NCBI GenBank assembly: GCA_002394725.1
Contig: DGUQ01000072.1
Coordinates: forward strand, 1 to 8,738
DNA from: Ruminococcaceae bacterium UBA4306
Lineage (GTDB): Bacteria; Bacillota; Clostridia; Oscillospirales; Acutalibacteraceae
DNA: 8,738 nt
Direction of reading: 5' to 3'
Position numbers and translations under genes: made by a program. Under the pieces are notes generated by a model. It did no database searches. It was not told the DNA's origin and saw nothing but the letters and a program-made list of their open reading frames with translations. Shown piece after piece: positions 1 to 5,064 of the stretch (the first letter of the stretch is position 1; every line of letters starts with the position of its first letter).

Positions 1-239
1 ACAATGGGCAGGCGGAAATATGCCCACCAAAACCACGGTTCGGATTATTCCTGTCACCCTATGTGCTGGTCTCCTATACGATCAACGAATGCAAAGCGAC
101 CGAGGACAGGGAATACACACCTCTGGAAAGGATCAAGGATAATTATCCGAGATATTTGCTTACAACCGGCTATCTGCTGCAGAACCGCAACGGTATCCGT
201 GATGTCAACCTGATGGATTTCCTGAAAGAAGGGCGATAA
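1..239 (+). CDS. ATPase of the AAA/DUF4143 type, C-terminal fragment (5' end outside window)
   Basis: Reading codons from base 3 gives 78 residues ending at TAA 237-239. The last 55 or so residues (YVLVSYTINECKATEDREY, then LERIKDNYPRYLLTTGYL, then NGIRDVNLMDFL) match my memory of the C-terminal DUF4143 part of the AAA_14 ATPases, which typically end in (Y)xQVSYxI, a charged stretch, IKDNYPKYxLT and (G)I.xxNLxDFL. These proteins are common and multi-copy in clostridial and Bacteroides genomes and are of uncertain cellular role. The first 20 or so residues do not resemble the expected VDFxxxK segment. This could mean divergence, or an indel just inside the window edge, so the gene may be degenerate. 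It is followed by tandem terminators and appears to be the end of its transcript. Confidence 0.6.
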   Translation, partial: NGQAEICPPKPRFGLFLSPYVLVSYTINECKATEDREYTPLERIKDNYPRYLLTTGYLLQNRNGIRDVNLMDFLKEGR

Positions 240-316
240 TTTTAACAGTATGACTGCTATAGGATTTCTAAAGGATGTAGAGGGTGCATTGTATCAATCG
301 TATAGTCTAATGCCAA

Positions 317-357
317 AGAAAGACTCTCGATTTGATACAATCGGGAGTCTTTTTCTA
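317..357 (+). terminator. Rho-independent terminator 1 (possibly bidirectional)
   Basis: A 12-base-pair stem with one T.G pair (321-332 with 339-350), a 6-base loop TGATAC, and a T-tract at 350-355. It lies about 80 bases after the stop of the AAA/DUF4143 gene. The A-rich left flank would give a weaker T-tract on the minus strand. Confidence 0.8.
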
Positions 358-403
358 TCAGGTCGTGAGGAAAGGTCTCCGTAACCCTCGCAAACAATGA
401 AAT

Positions 404-436
404 ATCTGAGATTGGTACAGTCTCAGGTCTTTTTTC
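404..436 (+). terminator. Rho-independent terminator 2
   Basis: CTGAGA (406-411) pairs with TCTCAG (421-426), extended by a T.G and an A-T pair outside it, with a 9-base loop and then a run of six T at 429-435. The sequence from its right arm through the T-run and following CTATTCAGG resembles the same part of terminator 1 (T-run then CTATCAGG). The two may be an old tandem duplication. Confidence 0.65.
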
Positions 437-483
437 TATTCAGGGCAAAGGAAATCGTCTGCTATGGATCAATCTATACGGTA

Positions 484-529
484 TAAAAATAGCGGCTGAT
501 GCAGTTTCGATTGCTTCAGCCGGTTTTTG
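484..529. terminator. Bidirectional terminator 3
   Basis: CGGCTGATGCA (493-503) pairs with TGCTTCAGCCG (512-522) with one T-T mismatch and an 8-base loop. On the plus strand it is followed by TTTTT (524-528). On the minus strand it is followed by CTATTTTTATAC. It therefore sits correctly to end both the plus-strand transcript from the left and the minus-strand HTH gene, whose stop is about 50 bases away. Confidence 0.8.
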
Positions 530-571
530 TGTTTATATTACTAAGGCGGCGATAGAAAGTCATCCCTGCTA

Positions 572-1000
572 TCATGGTAACGGTAACTCATCCAGTCCGA
601 GTTCCTCCAGTTTGTTGTTTGCTTCGATCACGCTTTGATTTCTGTCCAAGGCGTAAATCAAAACCAGATCGCGGGGATTTCTCACGTACAGTTCACCGTT
701 GGAGCTCATTTTCAGTAAGCGGTTTGTTTCCTCGGATGTGAGCTTCAGTCCGAAGCAGAGCATGATCAGCTTATCTCTCTCCGGCTTTTTTCTGTTGCCG
801 TTGATGATGCTGTACGCGTAATTGCCGAGCATGGACCGTCTGACAACATCGGCTTTCTTCAAGCCCTTCTGATTCATGAAGAATGTGACCATTTCGGATA
901 AGCTGTCAAAGATCAGCTCGGATCCATTTTCTTTGAAAAACTCTTCTATATTCGTTTTCTTTTTCAGTTGATTTAATAATTCGTCGGTTGATTTTTTCAC
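572..1000 (-). CDS. HTH (XRE-like) regulator divergent from a protein kinase
   Basis: A 142-residue soluble protein starting with GTG at 998-1000, preceded by AGGAGG 6 bases upstream (sense strand), which fixes the start. After a charged N-terminal helix of about 30 residues comes a helix-turn-helix core at about residues 33-75 (LSEMVTFFMNQKGLKKADVV, then NYAYSIINGNRKKPERDKLI). This has the usual pattern of helix, short turn, recognition helix and the N-G-x-R-x-P-x-R-D loop. The C-terminal part (GLKLTSEETNRLLKM and RDLVLIYALDRNQSVIEANN) matches a small clostridial HTH family often found next to Ser/Thr kinase genes. Here the kinase gene is divergent, 96 bases away. Inference: it represses its own promoter and possibly the kinase, perhaps with activity changed by the kinase. 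No phospho-site can be identified by eye. It ends at bidirectional terminator 3. Confidence 0.85.
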   Translation of the reverse strand: MKKSTDELLNQLKKKTNIEEFFKENGSELIFDSLSEMVTFFMNQKGLKKADVVRRSMLGNYAYSIINGNRKKPERDKLIMLCFGLKLTSEETNRLLKMSSNGELYVRNPRDLVLIYALDRNQSVIEANNKLEELGLDELPLP

Positions 1001-1016
1001 GGCTTCCTCCTATAAT
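988..1016 (+). promoter_or_regulatory. Sigma-A type promoter for the kinase gene
   Basis: TTGATT (988-993), a 17-base spacer, and a perfect TATAAT (1011-1016). It overlaps the ribosome-binding site and first codons of the divergent HTH gene, so transcripts starting near 1023 and the HTH mRNA run antisense to each other over the start region. The kinase leader would be about 75 bases long. Confidence 0.65.
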
Positions 1017-1036
1017 AGTCTTAAAGATAGTGTTGG

Positions 1037-1048
1037 ATATACGTATAT
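1037..1048. promoter_or_regulatory. 12-bp palindrome, candidate operator of the HTH regulator
   Basis: ATATACGTATAT is a perfect palindrome. It overlaps the -10 and predicted start of the HTH gene and lies in the kinase leader. This is the usual place for an autorepression site. AT-rich palindromes can arise by chance, so binding is inferred. Confidence 0.4.
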
Positions 1049-1074
1049 ATTATCATAAACATTGCTAAAAGCAA
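1047..1074 (-). promoter_or_regulatory. Candidate promoter for the HTH regulator gene
   Basis: On the minus strand: TTGCTT (1069-1074), a 16-base spacer, and TAATAT (1047-1052). The predicted start is near 1040, inside the palindrome at 1037-1048. The -35 is not ideal, so confidence is moderate. Confidence 0.45.
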
Positions 1075-1082
1075 ATGATAAT
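1049..1082 (+). promoter_or_regulatory. Hairpin in the kinase mRNA leader just before the start codon
   Basis: ATTATCAT (1049-1056) is complementary to ATGATAAT (1075-1082). Inside this, TTGCT (1062-1066) pairs with AGCAA (1070-1074) around an AAA loop, leaving a 5-base bulge AAACA. The stem ends 14 bases before ATG 1097. It may affect translation of the kinase or be part of a protein binding site. Confidence 0.35.
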
Positions 1083-1096
1083 TGATGGGTGTTAAG

Positions 1097-2212
1097 ATGA
1101 CTGAAAACGAAAGAATCCGACTATGGGCAGTTGAAGAAGTAAACAGAATATCTCCCGAAATGGCGATCGTGAGAAACATCTATTCGGGTCAGTATATGAT
1201 AAAGCGATTCTCGGATCCTTCCTCCATTGAACTCATGCGCAGACTTTGCGGTATCCGCCACAAAAACCTCATGCGGATCTATGACGCTGAGATCATCGGT
1301 GGGTTATGTGTCACGCTATGTGAGTATGTCTATGGTATCACTTTAGCGAATGCTGTCACGCAAAGAGGCGTCTACTCGGAACGCGAAGCCATTTCTGTCA
1401 TCGCTTCCGTATGTAACGGATTGAAGATCCTTCACCAAAACAACATTGTTCACAGAGATATCAATCCGAATAATGTCATGATAGACAGTTCAGGATGCGT
1501 CAAGATCATCGATTATGATATATCCCGAACCGTAAAGGCACATCAAAACCGTGACACGGAAGTTATGGGAACTCCCGGTTATACCGCCCCGGAACAGTTT
1601 GGCTTTCAGCAGACGAACGAAAAAGCCGATATTTATTCCTGCGGCGTCTTGCTGAATTTCCTTCTGACAGGCAAGCTGCCGAATGAACAATTATATCAGG
1701 GTAAGCTGACTCCGGTAATTACTCGCTGTATCGAGCTTGACCCGAACAATCGTTACGTTAACATCGACCATTTACGCGCGGTTTTAGTAAACGACAGAAG
1801 ATATATCAAGCTGATGGGAAGAAATGAAATCGAAACGATGAGGTTTCGACCGTTACCGGGTTATCGCTCCAAACGCTTTTTCCCGAAGCTGGTTACAACA
1901 ATAGCCATCATTCTCTATCTCTTCGGATTGATCACCTTTGTCGGTTACATTTTCAGTCCGGAGCATCATACGCAACACTCGATACAGCATATTTTTGCTT
2001 TAGTGTATTTCACCATTCTTGTATTCGGTTTCTTTACGTTGTTTCCGTATCTGCTGTTCGGAGACGTCGGTAAATACAGCCTGAAGATGACAAAGGATAT
2101 CCGATCGAGAAAAAGGCTCAACAGACTCTTCGGATGGCTGAGTATTATCATCGGAGTGATCCTATTCATTTTGATGTTCACTTTAGACGATATGGGGATC
2201 ATTTCGATCTGA
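1097..2212 (+). CDS. Membrane-anchored eukaryotic-type Ser/Thr protein kinase
   Basis: A 371-residue protein from ATG 1097. In-frame TTG 1082 and ATG 1085 lie upstream but have no ribosome-binding site; GGGTG at 1087-1091 is a weak site for ATG 1097. Residues 20-230 form a protein kinase domain: candidate ATP-binding Lys36 in YMIKRF, catalytic loop HRDINPNN (Asp121, Asn126), metal-binding IDYD (Asp139), activation segment GTPGYTAPEQ and the αF region ADIYSCGVLL. Oddities: no Gly-rich GxGxxG loop, the usual catalytic-loop Lys (HRDxK) is Asn123, and DFG reads DYD. After the kinase come three predicted membrane segments (about 264-286, 298-321, 344-362) with a very short tail and no large outside domain. 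The kinase would face the cytoplasm. It is divergent from an HTH regulator and followed by a lipoprotein gene, which suggests envelope sensing. The substrate is unknown. Confidence 0.9.
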   Translation: MTENERIRLWAVEEVNRISPEMAIVRNIYSGQYMIKRFSDPSSIELMRRLCGIRHKNLMRIYDAEIIGGLCVTLCEYVYGITLANAVTQRGVYSEREAISVIASVCNGLKILHQNNIVHRDINPNNVMIDSSGCVKIIDYDISRTVKAHQNRDTEVMGTPGYTAPEQFGFQQTNEKADIYSCGVLLNFLLTGKLPNEQLYQGKLTPVITRCIELDPNNRYVNIDHLRAVLVNDRRYIKLMGRNEIETMRFRPLPGYRSKRFFPKLVTTIAIILYLFGLITFVGYIFSPEHHTQHSIQHIFALVYFTILVFGFFTLFPYLLFGDVGKYSLKMTKDIRSRKRLNRLFGWLSIIIGVILFILMFTLDDMGIISI

Positions 2213-2235
2213 ATATATCATATCAAAAAGATTAT

Positions 2236-2267
2236 CAAAAAGTTATTCTGGCAGAATAACTTTTTTA
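2236..2267 (+). terminator. Terminator after the kinase gene
   Basis: AAAAAGTTATTC and GAATAACTTTTTT form a perfect stem around a TGGCA loop, with a six-T run at 2261-2266. It begins about 25 bases after the kinase stop and separates the kinase from the lipoprotein unless read through. Its A-rich left side makes it potentially bidirectional. Confidence 0.85.
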
Positions 2268-2273
2268 TACCGA

Positions 2274-2307
2274 AACCGTGTATAGTATATACACGGTTAA
2301 TTTTTTG
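2274..2307 (+). promoter_or_regulatory. 11-bp perfect inverted repeat upstream of the lipoprotein gene (operator or second terminator)
   Basis: AACCGTGTATA (2274-2284), GTA, TATACACGGTT (2288-2298), then AA and TTTTTT (2301-2306). The form fits an intrinsic terminator, but terminator 2236-2267 already lies 7 bases before it. The core GTGTATAgtaTATACAC also looks like a dimeric repressor site of the TGTA..TACA kind seen with GntR/YtrA-type regulators. A possible -10 (TATAGT, 2281-2286) lies in its left arm, without a good -35. No -10 lies between this element and the start codon, so the lipoprotein promoter should be in or before it. Confidence 0.5.
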
Positions 2308-2338
2308 ACCGATTCTGAATCAAAAAGGAGAAATGATT

Positions 2339-3352
2339 ATGAAAAGGTTTAAGGCGATTTTAGCAGTCGTGATGATCACGATACTGACATTTGTGTTTGT
2401 CGCGTGTTCAAACGGCGGATCATCGTCGGATGGCTCGGGTTCGTCAAAGACTGACGCGGCGTCATCCGGTAAAGACGACAGCAAAAGCAATTCCAATGGG
2501 GCTGACGACATCCTTCCGGCGTTTGATAAATCCGGTACGATCACAGAAACACATATGACAGATGTGTTTGACGTCAGTATCACCGCAACCAAACTCACTT
2601 ATACGAACAGTACAGTCGAATTGTCATTGAAGTTAGAAAACAAATCCGACGCAAAACGTAAAGCGCATGCCGGAACAGCCGGATATGGATGTAACTCTGT
2701 TAACGGATATATGATCCACGACGGATATCTGAACTGTGATCTTGATCCCGGCGCGTCCGCCGAGGAAAAGATTTCTTTCTCTTACGCGGAGTTGAATGTC
2801 CACGGAATCAACAAGATTGCCGAGATCGGGATCGGCTTCGATGTTTCGGATGAAAACTATAAAAGCGAAAAAAGCGATATGGTCTTTGTTAAGACGCAAA
2901 ACGCGGACAGCTATGACTACAGCGAAGATACATATCTAAAAACCATAAAAGGTAATTCGTTGCAGAACGCTTACGGTCTTACCATAAACGCCTTATCTGA
3001 AAGCTCGAATTACTCCGAAGGAAATGTCAGCATTTTATCTCAAGCGATCATGACCAACAAGGACGGCAATAGTAATTTGATGATTGAGTTTGAAAACAAA
3101 TCAGATCAAGGACTGTATGTCGGTTTATCAAATCTGAAGCTCAACGGTACAGTAGTAAACGATTCGTTTGTCGCCTCCGATCTGATCTGGTCGAATAAAA
3201 AATCCGTGGTATCCATCTCATTAAAAGACTATTTAGATGAAAATGAATCCCTGAAGGCGAACAATATCAAATCAGCCGAGTTTACTGTTAAAGCAGCGAA
3301 TCTCGACAATACGCCGGTAACGCAGGGAAGCGCTGTAACGCTCAACTTTTAA
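2339..3352 (+). CDS. Secreted lipoprotein with two related beta-rich domains
   Basis: A 337-residue protein. ATG 2339 has AAGGAG 8 bases upstream; the in-frame ATG 2333 is only 2 bases from that site and is less likely. The N-terminus (MKRFKAILAVVMITILTFVF then VAC) is a lipoprotein signal peptide with lipid-attachment Cys23; position -3 is Phe, which is uncommon. Residues about 24-60 are a Ser/Gly/Asp/Lys-rich linker. Two beta-rich segments follow, about 75-170 and 210-335. Both contain an ENKSD motif after a hydrophobic strand (SLKLENKSD and MIEFENKSD), then an NG turn, then a basic or acidic strand pair. This suggests an internal duplication of an immunoglobulin-like fold, as in DUF4352/DUF5105-type clostridial lipoproteins (family assignment uncertain). 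It lies 126 bases after the kinase gene, so it may supply the outside part of that sensing unit. No function is known. Confidence 0.8.
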   Translation: MKRFKAILAVVMITILTFVFVACSNGGSSSDGSGSSKTDAASSGKDDSKSNSNGADDILPAFDKSGTITETHMTDVFDVSITATKLTYTNSTVELSLKLENKSDAKRKAHAGTAGYGCNSVNGYMIHDGYLNCDLDPGASAEEKISFSYAELNVHGINKIAEIGIGFDVSDENYKSEKSDMVFVKTQNADSYDYSEDTYLKTIKGNSLQNAYGLTINALSESSNYSEGNVSILSQAIMTNKDGNSNLMIEFENKSDQGLYVGLSNLKLNGTVVNDSFVASDLIWSNKKSVVSISLKDYLDENESLKANNIKSAEFTVKAANLDNTPVTQGSAVTLNF

Positions 3353-3389
3353 TGCCGCTGAATAAGTATGATTCATCCATAGAATAGCA

Positions 3390-3418
3390 TTGACAAGTGT
3401 TATCAAATATGATAACAT
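3390..3418 (+). promoter_or_regulatory. Promoter with a perfect dyad in the spacer, for the HTH-HipA gene
   Basis: TTGACA (3390-3395), 17 bases, TAACAT (3413-3418). Between and into the -10 lies TGTTATCA (3398-3405), AATA, TGATAACA (3410-3417), a perfect 8-bp inverted repeat. Its placement would block RNA polymerase when bound. Because the gene encodes its own HTH domain, autorepression is the natural reading, as in hipBA-type loci. Binding is inferred. Confidence 0.75.
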
Positions 3419-3438
3419 CATAGCAAGAGGTGATTGCT

Positions 3439-4824
3439 ATGACGAGCGACAACAAAATACTCCGCAAGCGGCAGGAGATCGTCTCCAAGCTGACGCAGGC
3501 GCGGATCGAAAAGGGACTGTCGCAAGCACAGCTCGCAGAGATGGTCGGTACCCAGCGTTCTAATATCTGCCGCATTGAGAACGGCGGTCAAAATCTGTCG
3601 CTGGATCTGCTGATCAAGATATCCTCCGCACTCGGAAAAGATATCAACCTGCTGTTGGAAGAGAGACAGCCCGATATGAGCAACGTTTATCATCTGAAGC
3701 TGTATGATGAAATCCTCCTGACTTTCTCGTTGGAAGAGAAAGGCTTGGAGGGCTTGACAGCTGAGATCCAATACATCAACGAGGATAGAAAGTCTCTCTT
3801 CCCCGTCAATCTCACCGTCACCAACGAAGGTATCGTCAAGTGGCTGGCAAAGCGCGTCATCCCGAAGAACAGAGCCTTTGTCGATGAGATACTAAAAGGC
3901 TTCGGTCTGAGTGTGAACGATACCAAAGGGATCATCGACATTTGCCTCGGATTATCTTTGACCGACAGCTATTGGGTAACGCCGATCGAATTCGGTGGTA
4001 CTTTTGCCGAATACAATCTCTTTGAGAATCCCTTCTCGGAGGCACTCTCACTCGTTGCCTATACAGGCGTCGGCAGCGCCGACAAAGCGTTTTCCACCTC
4101 GCCCGAGTTCACCACCAACGGTATGCTCCGCAAGGCGTGGCGGCATATCGACGGCGACGGCATCTATCTGTATAAGGGCGGTACGGAAGGCGCGGCGAAC
4201 ACCGGCAACGAGCCCTACAGCGAATACTACGCCTGCCAGATCGCAAAGACGATGGGGCTCAAATGCGTCGCGTATGACCTCGAAAACTGGAAGGGAATTC
4301 TGGCGTCGAAATGCGCGCTGTTCACCGATATCAATACATCCTTTGTCCCGATCGGTGACCTGATGAAAAGCAACACGCTGAAAGTGGCGCTGGATTGCTA
4401 TGAGAGTCTCGGCAAGGAATACTACGACGACGTATGCAGTATGCTTGTTTTCGACGCGGTGATCTACAACGAGGACAGACATTTCGGTAACTTCGGCTTG
4501 CTCAGGGATAACCATACGGGAAAGTTCGTCGGAACCGCGCCGATCTTCGATAACGGTTTGTCGCTGTTCAACTTCGCCATGCCGGAGGATCTCAAAAACC
4601 TTGACGATTATGCCAAGACAAGAACCACGCCGTACCGCATTTCCTTTGAGGATGTATGCAGGGCGATCATGGGCAGCAAACAAAAGACGCAGCTGCGCAA
4701 ATTGGTGAACTTCACCTTCACCAGACACCCGTCGATCAACCTGCCCGAGGAACGCTTGCAGGCGATCGAAATCCATATCCAAAAAAGAGTCCGGGAGCTG
4801 TTAGCGATCCCGAACGCAAAATAA
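3439..4824 (+). CDS. XRE HTH domain fused to a HipA-like Ser/Thr kinase
   Basis: A 461-residue protein from ATG 3439, with AAGAGG 8 bases upstream; the in-frame GTG 3430 overlaps that ribosome-binding site and is rejected. Residues about 17-75 are an XRE/Cro HTH (LTQARIEKGLSQAQLAEMVG, then IENGGQNLSLDLLIKISSAL). Residues about 80-215 are the N-terminal region typical of clostridial HipA-like proteins (LYDEILLTF, IPKNRAFVDEIL, DTKGIIDICLGLSLTDSYWV). Residues about 225-440 are the HipA-like kinase core: LYKGG (Lys246, likely ATP contact), catalytic NEDRHFGN (Asp346, Asn351) and FDNG (Asp371, metal binding). The spacing resembles Asp309/Asn314/Asp332 of E. coli HipA. In standard hipBA the DNA-binding antitoxin is a separate protein; here it is joined to the kinase. 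The single gene has its own operator-bearing promoter. It may be a toxin-like kinase held in check in cis, or a regulatory kinase. The substrate is unknown. Confidence 0.88.
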   Translation: MTSDNKILRKRQEIVSKLTQARIEKGLSQAQLAEMVGTQRSNICRIENGGQNLSLDLLIKISSALGKDINLLLEERQPDMSNVYHLKLYDEILLTFSLEEKGLEGLTAEIQYINEDRKSLFPVNLTVTNEGIVKWLAKRVIPKNRAFVDEILKGFGLSVNDTKGIIDICLGLSLTDSYWVTPIEFGGTFAEYNLFENPFSEALSLVAYTGVGSADKAFSTSPEFTTNGMLRKAWRHIDGDGIYLYKGGTEGAANTGNEPYSEYYACQIAKTMGLKCVAYDLENWKGILASKCALFTDINTSFVPIGDLMKSNTLKVALDCYESLGKEYYDDVCSMLVFDAVIYNEDRHFGNFGLLRDNHTGKFVGTAPIFDNGLSLFNFAMPEDLKNLDDYAKTRTTPYRISFEDVCRAIMGSKQKTQLRKLVNFTFTRHPSINLPEERLQAIEIHIQKRVRELLAIPNAK

Positions 4825-4840
4825 TAATATGAAAAGCTTC

Positions 4841-4877
4841 AAGAGCCGATGGGTCATCCCGTCGGCTCTTGCTGTTT
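4841..4877 (+). terminator. Terminator-like hairpin after the HTH-HipA gene
   Basis: AAGAGCCGA (4841-4849) pairs with TCGGCTCTT (4862-4870), with an inner GGG/CCC pairing. It begins 17 bases after the stop codon. The tail (GCTGTTT) is a poor T-tract, so termination may be partial, leaving some readthrough into the small ORF that follows. Confidence 0.55.
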
Positions 4878-4887
4878 GGAGGTAAAT

Positions 4888-5025
4888 ATGAAACAAAATC
4901 GGTTCTCCAAAATATTCGGCGCTTTGAGATACAGGTTTCGTATCAGGACTGATAGCACAAAGAAAACCACCCGAAAACGGGTGGTTCACTTCAAATATCC
5001 ACAGTATATTAATACTCTGTTATAG
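4888..5025 (+). CDS. Possible 45-residue basic protein
   Basis: ATG 4888 is preceded by GGAGG at 4878-4882 with a 5-base gap, a near-ideal ribosome-binding site. The reading frame runs 45 codons to TAG 5023-5025. The product (starting MKQNRFSKIFGALRYRFRIR) has 13 Lys/Arg and only one acidic residue, with no membrane segment or known motif. Against a real gene: codons about 26-33 coincide with the hairpin that serves as terminator for the opposite-strand operon, there is no obvious own promoter, and a partial terminator lies just upstream. It may be a real small protein read through from the HTH-HipA gene, or an accidental ORF. Confidence 0.3.
   Translation: MKQNRFSKIFGALRYRFRIRTDSTKKTTRKRVVHFKYPQYINTLL
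4957..4987 (-). terminator. Terminator of the YhgE/Pip operon
   Basis: On the minus strand AACCACCCG, TTTT loop, CGGGTGGTT, then TTTCTTT (bases 4965-4986 for the stem, T-tract to about 4958). It is about 80 bases downstream of the YhgE-like stop codon. On the plus strand the tail is not T-rich, so it works in the minus direction. Confidence 0.8.
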
Positions 5026-5064
5026 GATGTTGTTTTGGTATCTTGCCTGTTTTGCAAAGGATTA

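Larger units (their letters stand above)
240..571. other. Intergenic region of about 330 bases without a gene
   Basis: No convincing coding sequence or known RNA family was recognised. The contents are three hairpin terminators (near 321-355, 404-435 and 493-528) and an inverted repeat: ATTGTATCAA at 288-297 against TTGATACAAT at 332-341. The right arm of that repeat lies inside terminator 1, so the two structures exclude each other. Confidence 0.6.

Noticed and set aside
4..213. Plus-strand ORF starting MGRRKYAHQN
   Set aside because: It is in a different frame from the AAA/DUF4143 C-terminus, which gives recognisable family motifs up to its stop at 239.
240..540. T-box or other riboswitch leader
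   Set aside because: The AGGGTG at 281-286 loosely recalls the T-box motif, but the rest of that conserved sequence is absent and no gene follows on the plus strand.
3995..4363. 122-codon plus-strand ORF within the HTH-HipA gene
   Set aside because: Overlaps the kinase core in another frame, with Arg/Ser/Pro-rich composition typical of a shadow frame.
4048..4782. 244-codon minus-strand ORF inside the HTH-HipA gene
   Set aside because: The opposite frame has clear HTH and HipA motifs; the minus-strand product has no recognisable motif and lacks a ribosome-binding site. It is a shadow frame.
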